Positions 1 to 9,578 of a stretch of 14,133 nucleotides of DNA are shown one piece after another. Source of the stretch: an uncultured Gemmatimonadota bacterium (GTDB lineage Bacteria > Gemmatimonadota > Gemmatimonadetes > Gemmatimonadales > Gemmatimonadaceae); the NCBI GenBank assembly GCA_946479895.1, contig CAMLHT010000090.1, positions 1 through 14,133 of the forward strand. Reading direction: 5' to 3'. The position numbers and the translations under genes are program-made. The first letter of the stretch is position 1. Each line of letters begins with the position of its first letter. The notes beneath the pieces were generated by a model that searched no databases, was not told the origin of the DNA, and saw only the letters and a list, made by a program, of their open reading frames with translations.

Positions 1-151
1 CTGCGTCCCCGCCCCGCCCCGTGGCCCGACGCGTGAACCCCCCGCCCGCCCCCCCCCGGCCTCCCCGCGTCCGACCGGCTCGCGCCCAGACCCCAGACCG
101 TTTCGCGCACCGACTTAGCTTGATGCGAATGCCCAACCCGACAAACGCACG

Positions 152-1063
152 ATGACCAGACGGCGAACCGTGCTCGCGGTGCTCGTGCTCGTGCAGGTTT
201 TCTTTGCCACACTCGCGATCGCCGGCAAGCTCGCCCTCCGCGAGTTGTCCAGCAGCTCCCTCGTCCTCGCCCGGGTCGGCGGGGCGGCGATCGTCTTCCT
301 CGTGCTGCACAGGCTCACGATGAACGAGCCGATCCGCGGCCGGCGCGATTACATGCTCCTCGCGCTCTTCTCAGTCCTCGGCGTCAGCCTCAACCAGCTC
401 CTCTACCTCGCCGGGCTCTCGCGCACCACGGCGACCACCGCGCAGATGTTCATCGTCATCGGGCCGGCGATCACCCTCGCCCTCGGCATGATCCGCGGCA
501 CCGAGCGCGGCACGCCGCTCAAGTGGCTCGGCATCGCCCTCGCCGGGGCGGGGGCGCTCACCCTCATCGCCACCGTGCCCGCCGGCAACCGCATCGGCAA
601 CATCCTCATCCTCGCGAACGTCGTCGTCTACTCCACCTACCTCGTGCTCACCCGCGGCATCGTCCGGCGCTACCACCCTCGGACCGTGATCACCTGGATC
701 TTCACCTTCGGGGCGATCGCGCTCGTCCCCGTCGGCCTGATGCCGCTCGCGCGCGAGCTGCCGGGCCTCTCGCTGAACGGGTGGCTCGCCGTCCTCTGGC
801 TCGTCAGCCTCCCCACCGTCGCCGCGTACTACCTGAACGTGTGGGCGCTGCTGCACGTCGAGTCGAGCACCGTGTCGACGTTCGCCTACCTCCAGCCCGT
901 CCTCACCGCGATCATGGCCGCGTCGCTCCTCGGCGAGCGCCCGTCCATCCGGCTGATCCCCTCCGCGATCCTCATCGCCGCCGGCGTCGGCGTGGCGATC
1001 CACGAGCAGCGCGTGCGCGAGAAGGGGCCGTCGCCAGCCGATCAGTCGATGGTCGAAGTCTGA
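152..1063 (+). CDS. EamA/DMT-superfamily permease
   Basis: Predicted inner-membrane transporter of the drug/metabolite transporter superfamily with two EamA repeats; the substrate cannot be read from sequence. The 303-residue protein is the usual length for the family. It is mostly hydrophobic, with about ten membrane segments, beginning at residues 7-25. The second repeat starts near residue 150, around the NILILANVVVYSTYLVLTRG stretch. A QPVLTAIMAASLLGERPS segment near residues 248-265 is the typical end-of-repeat EamA signature (P, then a GE pair). The C-terminal tail is short and charged. I see no clear Shine-Dalgarno before the ATG at 152, so a leaderless or weakly initiated start is possible. 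trmL begins 12 bp after the stop, suggesting cotranscription without an obvious functional link. Family assignment is secure; a role in metabolite export is inference. Confidence 0.9.
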   Translation: MTRRRTVLAVLVLVQVFFATLAIAGKLALRELSSSSLVLARVGGAAIVFLVLHRLTMNEPIRGRRDYMLLALFSVLGVSLNQLLYLAGLSRTTATTAQMFIVIGPAITLALGMIRGTERGTPLKWLGIALAGAGALTLIATVPAGNRIGNILILANVVVYSTYLVLTRGIVRRYHPRTVITWIFTFGAIALVPVGLMPLARELPGLSLNGWLAVLWLVSLPTVAAYYLNVWALLHVESSTVSTFAYLQPVLTAIMAASLLGERPSIRLIPSAILIAAGVGVAIHEQRVREKGPSPADQSMVEV

Positions 1064-1075
1064 CGCAGCCGAGTC

Positions 1076-1537
1076 ATGGCCATTCACGTCGTCCTCGTCC
1101 AGCCCGAGATCCACTGGAACACCGGCAACGCCGGCCGCACCTGCCTCGCCGCCGGCGCGACGCTCCACCTCGTGAAGCCCCTCGGGTTCTCCCTCGACGA
1201 GAAGGAGGTGCGTCGCGCGGGGCTCGACTACTGGGAGCACGTCGACGTCCGCGTCTGGGAGAGCTGGGAGGAAATCGAGCGCGAGCTTCCCTCGCTCGGC
1301 GAGCCGTGGTTCTTCTCGACGAAGGCGACGCGCCTCCTCTGGGACGCCCCGCTCGGCGCGGCGAAGGACGTGGTCCTGGTCTTCGGCCGCGAGACGGGCG
1401 GCCTCGCCGCGCCGATCCACGAACGGTACGGCGACCGCATGCTGGCGATGCCGATCGCCTCGCCATACGTGCGGTCGCTCAACCTGTCGACGTCCGTCGG
1501 GATCGCGGTGTACGAAGTCCTCCGTCAGCGATCGTAG
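1076..1537 (+). CDS. trmL: tRNA (cytidine(34)-2'-O)-methyltransferase TrmL
   Basis: SPOUT-fold (alpha/beta-knot) methyltransferase. In characterised homologues it transfers a methyl group from S-adenosylmethionine to the 2'-OH of wobble nucleotide 34 of tRNA-Leu isoacceptors. The protein is 153 residues, close to the E. coli enzyme. All three family motifs are present: NTGNAGR at residues 15-21, FGRETGGL at 103-110, and RSLNLSTSVGIAVYE at 133-147, the last forming the knot and cofactor site. There is no extra RNA-binding domain, as expected for TrmL and unlike the longer TrmH/RlmB proteins. It follows the EamA gene by 12 bp. Its last 13 bases overlap the end of the convergent Ig-domain lipoprotein gene, leaving no room for a separate terminator. 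Assignment is strong; exact tRNA targets here are inferred from the family. Confidence 0.93.
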   Translation: MAIHVVLVQPEIHWNTGNAGRTCLAAGATLHLVKPLGFSLDEKEVRRAGLDYWEHVDVRVWESWEEIERELPSLGEPWFFSTKATRLLWDAPLGAAKDVVLVFGRETGGLAAPIHERYGDRMLAMPIASPYVRSLNLSTSVGIAVYEVLRQRS

Positions 1538-3606
1538 ACCAGGTCCACCGACCCGAAGTTGATGCCGACGCGCGGGTTCAGGTACGTGCGCAGGACGATC
1601 GAGCTCGCCCCCGTCTGGCTGAAGTTGACCGGCGCCGCCGTCGAGTAGCCGTTGCTCCGCACCGTCCCCGTCGACGAGACCGTCGTGAACGTCACCCTCG
1701 AAGCGCCGTTCTCGATCGAGCAGCTTGCCGTGTACGTGCCGGCATAGGTCGTCAGGTCGCCGTTGGGATTGAGGCTGCCACCCCACTCGTACTTGTTGCC
1801 CGGATAGTCCTTCGCGGCGAGGTACCACTTCACGGATCCGGTGAAGGTTCCGTCCCGGTTGATCGTGAAGGTCGCGTTCTCGACCACCGGATACTCGGTG
1901 CTGGGGTTCCCGTAGGGCAGCGGCGCGACGACCACCTGATTGTTCATGAACGCGAACGCGCCCACCGCGGTGTGCGTTCCGTAGATCCAGTCGATGTTGC
2001 ACGCCTGTGTCACGGTCACCGTCGCCGTTCCGCTCACGGGGCTCGCGACCGGGCCCGCCGAAGCGGTGATCGTCACCGGGCCGCCAGCCTTGATGCCCTT
2101 GACGACTCCGCTGGCGTTCACCGTGGCCACCGTTTCGTCGCTCGACTTCCACCGGATCGTCCGGTTCGTCAGCGTCGATCCGTCGACGCCCGTCACCTTC
2201 GCCGCGAGCGTCACCGTCCCGTCGACAGGGAGGGCCGCCGTCGTCGCCGGCGTCACCGCCACCGACCCCACGCAGCTCGACCCGAAGTACACGTCGCTCG
2301 GCAATGGTCCCTCGTAGCAGACCTGCTCGACGGTCACCGGTCGCGCGACGACCTGGTCGGCGAACTCGGTGCGTTTGATCCGGAAGCTGACGTTGGTGGT
2401 GAACTTCGACTTCACCGTGGTCAGCGCCTTCAGCACGAGCTGGGTGCCCGCGCGCTTGAGGAGGCTGACGCTGACCGGCGACCCGTCCGCCGCGTTGACC
2501 GTGCCCGATTCGAGGTCCACCCGCTCGGCGTCCACCGGAACGTCGGTGGCGACCTGCGTCGCCTGGCCGAGCTCCGACGGCGCCGACACCTTCTCCGAGC
2601 CCGTGATCCAGGCGAATGCCTGCCGGATGAGGTCGTAGATCGCGATGAGCTTCGCCTTCGCGTTCGACAGGCGCCGGACCAGCGGATTCTGCTGGGCGTC
2701 GGTGTCGGTGACCGTGAAGCGATCGGCGGTGATGTCCAGCTTCGTCCCTTCGGCGTCGGGCGTGCTCGTCACGTCGAACGCCTGCTCCATCGTGCAGATG
2801 CTCTTCACGCCCGCGTAGGCCATCACGCCCTTGAGGTACGTCGTGAGCGCGGCCGCCGAGAGGATGAACGCCCGCACCGCATTGTTGCCGGCCGCGACCG
2901 CAATGCCCGCCGTCGTCTCCGCCGCCTTGTTGTCGTTGTCCCAGCCGACCAGCTTCTCGATGCAGGCGATGTCCTCCGGCGAGCCGCCGAGGTTCCGGGC
3001 GGCCACGTTCGGACGCGACGCGCTGAGGCCCGCGAGTCCGGATTCACCGAGCACCCGCGCGATCTCGAGCTGCTCGGCCGCGCTCAGTTGCGAGATCTTC
3101 GCCTTCGCCGCCGCCACCTGCTGCGCGACGTACGTCGAATCGCTCGTCCAGGCGCTGCCGTACCCCGCCGGCTTCGGCACGCCGACGGTCGCGGCGGCTG
3201 CCGCGTCGAGCGCGGTAGCGATGCTCGTTGCCGGATTTGCGATGCTCTGGCCCGCGGTGATCGTCTGGGTCGCCGTTCCGCGCCGGTCGCCGATGTCGAC
3301 CGTGACCGTCGTCGCCCCCGCCGCGACTTCCGGCACGACGAGCACGAGCGTCGTGTCGTTCACCCGGCCGAAGCTCGCCGTGGCCGCGCCAACGGTTCCG
3401 CTGTAGGCGCCAGCCGTGACTCCGCCTCCGGACACGAAGTAGCGCGCCGCGTGACCGACGGCGACCGTCGTGCTCTCGGCCCGCATCTGGACGATGATCG
3501 GGTCCACGGCCCCCGTTGGATTGTTTCCTTCCCCGCACGCGGCGAGGAGGGCGAAGAGAGCGGGAGCGAGGGCGGCGAATGGCCGAACGGCAGGAAGCTG
3601 CTTCAT
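1525..3606 (-). CDS. Ig-like (Big_2) domain lipoprotein
   Basis: Predicted surface or periplasmic lipoprotein of 693 residues; function unknown. The chosen ATG at 3606 gives a clean signal peptide with lipobox LAAC and acylated cysteine C24; an upstream in-frame start at 3636 would only add ten residues before it. Residues about 37-115 look like an IPT/TIG-type Ig fold. Residues about 120-430 form an Ala-rich, partly helical region I do not recognise, containing several cysteines. A Big_2 domain spans about 438-524 (TVTLAAKV... then WKSSDETVATVNASGVVKGI). A C-terminal beta-rich domain of about 169 residues holds a Cys pair and aromatic repeats and resembles small lipocalin-like or wall-associated modules, but this is uncertain. 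The gene is divergent from the kinase gene and overlaps trmL tail to tail. Big_2 proteins usually act in adhesion or polysaccharide binding; that role here is inference. Confidence 0.83.
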   Translation of the reverse strand: MKQLPAVRPFAALAPALFALLAACGEGNNPTGAVDPIIVQMRAESTTVAVGHAARYFVSGGGVTAGAYSGTVGAATASFGRVNDTTLVLVVPEVAAGATTVTVDIGDRRGTATQTITAGQSIANPATSIATALDAAAAATVGVPKPAGYGSAWTSDSTYVAQQVAAAKAKISQLSAAEQLEIARVLGESGLAGLSASRPNVAARNLGGSPEDIACIEKLVGWDNDNKAAETTAGIAVAAGNNAVRAFILSAAALTTYLKGVMAYAGVKSICTMEQAFDVTSTPDAEGTKLDITADRFTVTDTDAQQNPLVRRLSNAKAKLIAIYDLIRQAFAWITGSEKVSAPSELGQATQVATDVPVDAERVDLESGTVNAADGSPVSVSLLKRAGTQLVLKALTTVKSKFTTNVSFRIKRTEFADQVVARPVTVEQVCYEGPLPSDVYFGSSCVGSVAVTPATTAALPVDGTVTLAAKVTGVDGSTLTNRTIRWKSSDETVATVNASGVVKGIKAGGPVTITASAGPVASPVSGTATVTVTQACNIDWIYGTHTAVGAFAFMNNQVVVAPLPYGNPSTEYPVVENATFTINRDGTFTGSVKWYLAAKDYPGNKYEWGGSLNPNGDLTTYAGTYTASCSIENGASRVTFTTVSSTGTVRSNGYSTAAPVNFSQTGASSIVLRTYLNPRVGINFGSVDLVYDR

Positions 3607-3753
3607 CTTGGCGGCAAAGGTTTTGTTTGGGGGCACCCACGAAGACCTTGGGCAGCCGAAGCGGCCAGTCTATGTGCCCGCGCAGCCTGTGGCTTGGGCA
3701 GCGGTGCCTATATCGTGAGTAGAGCTTCGGGGCTCGAGGATCGACGGGGAAAT

Positions 3754-3776
3754 GATCCCGAACGAAGTGAGGGATC
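3754..3776. repeat. Short inverted repeat in the divergent spacer
   Basis: GATCCC at 3754-3759 and GGGATC at 3771-3776 form a perfect 6-bp stem around an 11-nt loop, GAACGAAGTGA. It lies between the Ig-lipoprotein and kinase genes, just upstream of the kinase. From general experience this loop-and-stem wording resembles a dispersed intergenic repeat seen in some environmental genomes, but I cannot verify copy number from this window. It could equally be an operator or a chance hairpin. Confidence 0.4.
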
Positions 3777-3799
3777 CCGGAAAGCTCCTTCCCGACCCT

Positions 3800-3803
3800 T
3801 ATA

Positions 3804-3805
<2 letters not shown>
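3800..3805 (+). promoter_or_regulatory. Candidate -10 box (TATAAT) overlapping the kinase start
   Basis: TATAAT at 3800-3805 is a perfect sigma70-type -10 hexamer in a very GC-rich context, and it overlaps the first possible ATG of the kinase at 3804. No good -35 hexamer lies 16-18 bp upstream. If this is a promoter, transcription would begin near 3812 and translation would have to start at the in-frame ATG at 3834. Neither start has a close Shine-Dalgarno. Confidence 0.4.
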
Positions 3806-4915
<1,110 letters not shown>

Positions 4916-4919
<4 letters not shown>

Positions 4920-5575
4920 CCGCTCTTCAGCAGTCGCGAGGCGAGGACCGCGTACCAGAGGTTGGTCAGGTACTGCGAGGCCCGCTCGGTCGCGCCCATC
5001 CATGGCGTCGGCTCGTGCGCCAGGATCGCCGGGACGTACGACATGCTGAACACCGCGAGCAGGGACGTGACGACGATCATGACGATCGTCCAGGTCCGGA
5101 ACCGGCCCGGGAACGCCACCGCGCCGGCGATGACCGCGGCGAGCACGAACGGATCGATCGCCAGGATGCCGTGCATCAGGTCCGTGAATCCCGGCTCGGC
5201 TCCCCGCATGTGCATCGGGAACACGTTCCACAGGACCAGCGCGTCGATGGTGTTGAGCGCCATCATGATCGCGAGGAAGCGCAGCGAGCGCCGGCCGTTC
5301 GACGACATCCAGATCCCGAACGCGAAGAGGAGGAGCAGGCTGCTCGAGGAGGTGAAGAGCGGGACGACGAGCTCACTCGTCGGGGCGCCGATCGCGAACA
5401 GCTCGCTGACCGCCTGGTCGCGGTAGCTGAACCCCGGGTATCGCGTCGACGCGAAGATGTCGGCCAGCGGATAGAGCGTCGCGCCGATCACTCCGCAGGT
5501 GAGCAATCCTCGACGGATCGCTTCGCGGGGAGTGGCCGCGGTCGCCGGGCGCGCGTGTGCAGCGGTGGATGTCAT
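4916..5575 (-). CDS. DUF998 family membrane protein
   Basis: Polytopic inner-membrane protein of 219 residues and unknown function. It has about five to six hydrophobic helices, roughly residues 22-42, 69-90, 98-118, 134-155 and 161-182, and a final amphipathic segment. Family-type marks are YRDQAVSEL at 51-59 after the first helix and the PMHMRG loop at 120-125. The start at 5575 is preferred over in-frame upstream codons (up to 5827) because a strong GGAGGA Shine-Dalgarno (5583-5588 on the plus strand) sits 7 nt before it. The upstream extension is also polar and low-complexity and would overlap the divergent GH109 gene. It is convergent with the kinase, the two stop codons interlocking in one CTAG. 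DUF998 proteins have no established reaction. Confidence 0.85.
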
Positions 5576-5582
5576 TGGCGTG

Positions 5583-5588
5583 TCCTCC
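5583..5588 (-). promoter_or_regulatory. Shine-Dalgarno of the DUF998 gene
   Basis: On the minus strand GGAGGA lies 7 nt before the ATG at 5575. It is one of the best ribosome-binding sites in the window and decides the start against the longer reading to 5827. Confidence 0.8.
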
Positions 5589-5723
5589 GCCCACAAACTC
5601 CGCGGCCGGCCACGTGCGTCTGTCGGAGGAATCCCCGCCGGCAGGCGAGGGAAATCCGCAGCGCTACTTGCCACCCCCGGAGCTCGGCGGGCAACTTCGT
5701 CCATCTCTCTTCCGGGAACCGCC

Positions 5724-7100
5724 ATGTCGGGCCTCTCTCGTCGCGCCCTGCTCAGGGACGCCGCGCTCGCCGCCTCCGCCCTCGCCGTCGCCAGCCCCTT
5801 TTCCGAGGCGATCGCCGAGTACGCCACGGCGGCGACTCATCCGGACCTCGCACCGCCGGCGCCGGCCTCCCGCAAATCCATGCGCGGCGTGCCGTTCTCC
5901 CGCCACGAGACCGTCCGCATCGGCATCGTGGGCACCGGCCTCCGCGGGCGGTCGGTGCTCAACGAGCTGCTCGGCCTCGATCGCGTCTCGATCGTGGCGC
6001 TCTGCGACGTCGTGCCCGACAAGGCGGCGCGCGCGGCGAAGATGGTCACCGATGCCGGGCGTCCGGCGCCCGCGCTCCACGTCGCGAGTGATCACGGCTT
6101 CGAGCAGCTCGTCGCCCGTGACGACATCGACATCGTCTACACGGCGACGCCCTGGGAATTCCACGTCCCCGTCATGCTCGCCGCTCTGGCGCATGGAAAG
6201 CACGGCGCCAGCGAGTGTCCGATCGGCACCACCCTCAAGGACCTCTGGTCCCTCGTCGACGCCAGCGAGGCGGCGCGCCGGCACTGCCTCCATCTCGAGA
6301 ACTGCAACTACGGCTACAACGAGATGCTGGTGAACCGGATGGTGCACGCCGGCGTCTTCGGCGAGGTGCTGCACGCCGAGGCCGCGTACCTGCACGACCT
6401 GCGGTCGATCCTGTTCGAGGATCGGGACGAGGGTCTCTGGCGCCGCGCCTGGCACACCCGCGCCAACGCCAACCTGTATCCGACCCACGGGCTCGGACCG
6501 GTGGCCGGATACCTCGACATCCACGCCGGCGATCGCTTCGACTACCTGGTGAGCATGAGCACCAACGAGGAGGGCCTGTCGCGCTACCGCGAGGAGACCG
6601 TCCCCGATCGATCCAACCCGAAATGGCGCGAGCGGTACGTCACCGGCGATCTCAATACGGCGATCATCCGCACCGTGAAGGGCCGGACGGTCATGCTCCA
6701 GCACGACGTGTCGAATGCGCGCCCCTATTCCCGGCACAATCGCGTCATGGGCACCAAGGGCACGTTCGAGGATTATCCGCCGCGGATCTACGTCGAAGGC
6801 ACGCCGGGCGGCGAGCGTTTCGGCCCGATCGACGCGTGGAAGAAGCAGTTCGAGCATCCGCTCTGGACGAAGCTTGGCGACCGGGCACGGGGCGCCGGCC
6901 ATGGCGGCATGGACTTCATCATGGCCTACCGTCTCGTCGAGTGCATGGCCGAGGGACTCGTGCCGGACAACGACGTCTACGATGCCGCGGCCTGGAGCAC
7001 CCCTTTCCCGCTGACCGAGATGTCGGTGGCGAAGGGAAGCGCCCCGATGAAGTTCCCCGACTTCACCCGCGGCGACTGGAGCACGCCCCGCCCCGGTTGA
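5724..7100 (+). CDS. GH109-type Gfo/Idh/MocA glycosidase (Tat-exported)
   Basis: A 458-residue protein of the Gfo/Idh/MocA fold most like glycoside hydrolase family 109. Characterised members are NAD-dependent alpha-N-acetylgalactosaminidases that retain the cofactor and cleave by oxidation-elimination. The N-terminus carries a twin-arginine signal (SRRALLRD, residues 5-12, then a hydrophobic stretch). The dinucleotide-binding GxGxxG is GTGLRG at 70-75. Family-type blocks follow: ASECP with E164, LYPTHGLGP at 251-259 with H255, [11 protein letters not shown] at 269-279, AGHGGMDF at 391-398, and a C-terminal block ending FPDFTRGDW near 444-452. ATG 5724 is chosen because it starts directly before the Tat motif; an in-frame reading from 5499 would bury it. 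The Shine-Dalgarno is weak. The CBM9/DUF5916 gene follows after 60 bp. GH109 family is well supported; substrate specificity is inferred. Confidence 0.87.
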   Translation: MSGLSRRALLRDAALAASALAVASPFSEAIAEYATAATHPDLAPPAPASRKSMRGVPFSRHETVRIGIVGTGLRGRSVLNELLGLDRVSIVALCDVVPDKAARAAKMVTDAGRPAPALHVASDHGFEQLVARDDIDIVYTATPWEFHVPVMLAALAHGKHGASECPIGTTLKDLWSLVDASEAARRHCLHLENCNYGYNEMLVNRMVHAGVFGEVLHAEAAYLHDLRSILFEDRDEGLWRRAWHTRANANLYPTHGLGPVAGYLDIHAGDRFDYLVSMSTNEEGLSRYREETVPDRSNPKWRERYVTGDLNTAIIRTVKGRTVMLQHDVSNARPYSRHNRVMGTKGTFEDYPPRIYVEGTPGGERFGPIDAWKKQFEHPLWTKLGDRARGAGHGGMDFIMAYRLVECMAEGLVPDNDVYDAAAWSTPFPLTEMSVAKGSAPMKFPDFTRGDWSTPRPG

Positions 7101-7160
7101 GGCGCCCCGGCGGCAGCGGGTGCTCGCAGGCGACGGCCGGAGCCGCTACCGTTGTCAGCG

Positions 7161-9407
7161 ATGAAATCCCCCCTCCTCGCCAGCGCCGCCGCCGCGCTGG
7201 CCGCGGTCACGGTTTCGGCCGCCGCGCAGTCGCCCCAGCTTGCCTCTTCCCCTTCCGCCAGCGAGCGTCGCGTCGCCGCCGCGACCGCCACTCGCACGCC
7301 GCCGACGATCGACGGCCGCCTCGACGACGAGGCGTGGAAGGCCGCCGCTCCGCTCACCGGATTCGTGCAGCGCGAGCTGCACGAGGGCGACCCGGTCACC
7401 GAGGACACCGAGGTTCGCCTCCTCACCGACGGGGTCGCCCTCTACGTGGGCGCCTGGCTGCGGGACCGCGACACGTCGGGCATCGTCTCCGGCGAGAAGA
7501 TCCGCGACGTCTCGCTCGAGAACAGCGACTACTTCGCGATCATCCTCGACACGTACCTCGACCGGCAGAACGGCTTCATGTTCGCGACGACGCCGGCGGG
7601 CGTGGAGTACGACGGCCAGGTCGTCAAGGAAGGGGAGGGCGGTGGCATCAACGTGACCGGGCAGAGTCGGGCGCAATCGGGGTCGATGGGCGGGTTCAAC
7701 CTGAACTGGGATGGCAGCTGGACCGTCCGCACCTCGCGCGACTCCGCCGGCTGGTACGCCGAGCTCCGGATTCCGTTCTCGACGCTCCGTTACGGATCCG
7801 GCGCCGCGCAATCGTGGGGCATCAACCTCGCCCGCGGCATCCGCCGCAAGGGTGAGGACGCCTACTGGTCGCGGGTGCCGCGGCAGTTCAACATCTACCG
7901 GCTGTCGCGCGCGGGAACGCTCGCGGGCATCGAGGTGCCGTCGCGGCGCCTCGCGACCGTCACGCCATACGCGCTGAGCGGAACGCGCCGGGATTTCGCC
8001 GTCGACCAGCGCGCGCACGCCTCCACCGAGCTCGGCGCCGACGCGAAGCTGGGGATCACGCCGAGCCTGACGCTCGACCTCACCTACAACACGGACTTCG
8101 CCCAGGTGGAGGTGGACGAGCAGCGCACGAACCTGACGCGCTTCTCGCTCTTCTTCCCCGAGAAGCGGCCGTTCTTCCTCGAGAACGCCGGCGTGTTCAC
8201 CGCCGGCACGCCGCAGGCCGTGGACCTCTTCTTCACGCGGCGCATCGGCATCGACACCCTTGGCGGCGCCGTGCCGATCCGGGGTGGGGGACGGCTCACC
8301 GGCCGCGCGGGCGGGTTCAACATCGGCGCGCTGGAGATCGTGACCGAGGGAGCGGCGGGACGGCAGGTCGCGAATTCGTATTCCGTTGCCCGGGCGGTGC
8401 GCGAGCTGCCGTCGCGGTCGCGCATCGGCGCGATTGCCGTGGCGCGCGTCGCCACCGGCGACTCGCATGACCGGAACGGCACCTATGGCCTCGACGGCCG
8501 CATCGGCCTGTCGGACGCGTGGACGATCGACTGGTGGGGAGCGAAGACCGAGACGCCGCGCCTCACCGGTCACGACGATCTTGGCTACAGCGTGCGCGGC
8601 GCATTCCAGACCGCCGACTGGAACAACAACGCGCGGATCGTGCAGGTCGGCAGCGACTTCAATCCCGAGGTCGGCTTCCTCAACCGGACCGGCGGCTACC
8701 GTTACGTCGAGGCGTCGATGATGCGCTACGTGCGCAAGCCCGAGTGGCGCTGGCTCAAGGACTGGAACCCGCACAGCACATATCGCGGCTACTACGGGCT
8801 CGGCGGCGGCGTGATCAACAGCCAGCTGCACCTCGACATGACCGAGGTCGAGCTCGCGAACGGCGGCAAGTTCGGGCCGGAGGTCAACGTCTTTCACGAA
8901 GGGCTCAGCGCGCCGTTCGCGATCGCGCCGGGCGTGACGCTGCCGGCGGGCAAGTACGACTACACCGTGTACGGTCTCGACTGGACGCTGAATCCCAGCG
9001 CGCCGCTCTCGTTCGTCCTGCGCGGCGACTTCGGGCCGTTCTACAATGGCACCCGCAACGGCGGCAACGTCAACGTCACGTATCGCCACGGCGCGGCCCT
9101 CTCGACGTCGATGCTGTTCGACTACAACGACGTGCATCTCGACCAGGGCTCGTTCGTTCGGCAGCTGATCGGCAATCGCGTCGCGTACTTCTTCACGCCG
9201 CGGCTGTTCGTGCAGTCGCTGATGCAGTACAACAACCAGTCGCGCATCTGGTCGGCCAACGCGCGCCTTGGCTGGCTCGGCACCGCGGGCACGGGGCTGT
9301 TCGTGGTCTACAATGATGGGGAAGAGACCGAGGGGTACTTCCACTGGATCGGGCCGCAGACGCGGTCGCTGATCGTGAAGTACACGCGCCAGCTCGGCAC
9401 GAATTAA
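7161..9407 (+). CDS. CBM9-like / DUF5916 outer-membrane protein
   Basis: Secreted protein of 748 residues, likely an outer-membrane beta-barrel with a periplasmic carbohydrate-binding-like head. A signal peptide covers about residues 1-22 (cleavage near SAAA-QS). A CBM9-like sandwich follows at about 38-235, opening with PTIDGRLDDEAWKAA. The rest is DUF5916, with the hallmark YNTDFAQVEVDEQ and FFPEKRPFFLENAGVF around residues 308-340 and alternating aromatic beta-strands to the C-terminus. The ATG at 7161 gives a compact signal peptide; an in-frame TTG at 7152 has a better-placed GGAG and would add only three residues. It is 60 bp downstream of the GH109-type gene. DUF5916 proteins are common in Bacteroidota and Gemmatimonadota, but their substrate is not established. 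A role in sugar or glycan handling is inferred from the CBM9 head and the neighbour. Confidence 0.87.
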   Translation: MKSPLLASAAAALAAVTVSAAAQSPQLASSPSASERRVAAATATRTPPTIDGRLDDEAWKAAAPLTGFVQRELHEGDPVTEDTEVRLLTDGVALYVGAWLRDRDTSGIVSGEKIRDVSLENSDYFAIILDTYLDRQNGFMFATTPAGVEYDGQVVKEGEGGGINVTGQSRAQSGSMGGFNLNWDGSWTVRTSRDSAGWYAELRIPFSTLRYGSGAAQSWGINLARGIRRKGEDAYWSRVPRQFNIYRLSRAGTLAGIEVPSRRLATVTPYALSGTRRDFAVDQRAHASTELGADAKLGITPSLTLDLTYNTDFAQVEVDEQRTNLTRFSLFFPEKRPFFLENAGVFTAGTPQAVDLFFTRRIGIDTLGGAVPIRGGGRLTGRAGGFNIGALEIVTEGAAGRQVANSYSVARAVRELPSRSRIGAIAVARVATGDSHDRNGTYGLDGRIGLSDAWTIDWWGAKTETPRLTGHDDLGYSVRGAFQTADWNNNARIVQVGSDFNPEVGFLNRTGGYRYVEASMMRYVRKPEWRWLKDWNPHSTYRGYYGLGGGVINSQLHLDMTEVELANGGKFGPEVNVFHEGLSAPFAIAPGVTLPAGKYDYTVYGLDWTLNPSAPLSFVLRGDFGPFYNGTRNGGNVNVTYRHGAALSTSMLFDYNDVHLDQGSFVRQLIGNRVAYFFTPRLFVQSLMQYNNQSRIWSANARLGWLGTAGTGLFVVYNDGEETEGYFHWIGPQTRSLIVKYTRQLGTN

Positions 9408-9442
9408 GGTTCGTGTGTTGCGCGCGGGCTGGCGGCCGGTGA

Positions 9443-9578
9443 TCGAGGCGGGAGGTGGCCGGGACGCGCGGTATCACAGTGCTGGATAATCGTCCGGCGC
9501 GTGCAGTCGGTGTCGCACCGCACGGTGACGATTATCCACCACTGGATACCCGCGCGTCGCGGCCACTCCCGCCTCTCC
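9443..9578. repeat. Long imperfect palindrome, copy 1
   Basis: The left arm ends in a 29-nt core at 9466-9494 containing CTGGATAATCGTC. The right arm begins with the complementary 29-nt core at 9527-9555 containing GACGATTATCCAC. The arms pair apart from one mismatch and two single-base bulges around a 32-nt loop (9495-9526). Outside the cores, pairing continues less perfectly through GAGGCGGGA (9445-9453) and CCCGCCTCTCC (9568-9578), giving a hairpin of about 135 nt. Size and shape recall ERIC-type intergenic palindromes. It starts 35 bp after the DUF5916 stop; 9408-9442 shows nothing else. There is no T-tract, so a classical terminator is unlikely. The family is not recognised. Confidence 0.85.

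Noticed and set aside
37..57. C-rich tract with runs of 7 and 9 C near the window start
   Set aside because: Probably GC-rich intergenic composition or slippage; no defined motif, and no clear promoter for the EamA gene was found in 1-151.
5668..5694. Hairpin TTGCC/GGCAA upstream of the GH109-type gene
   Set aside because: Only five outer pairs and irregular inner pairing; not distinguishable from chance in this composition.
7155..9344. A 729-codon frame antisense to the DUF5916 gene, and similar frames at 3708-5231 and 5664-6902
   Set aside because: Low-complexity Arg/Val/Asp/Gly-rich translations that mirror well-supported genes; no family features.
9443..9578. Classical intrinsic terminator for the DUF5916 gene
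   Set aside because: The stem is far longer than usual, the loop is 32 nt, and there is no T-tract after it.
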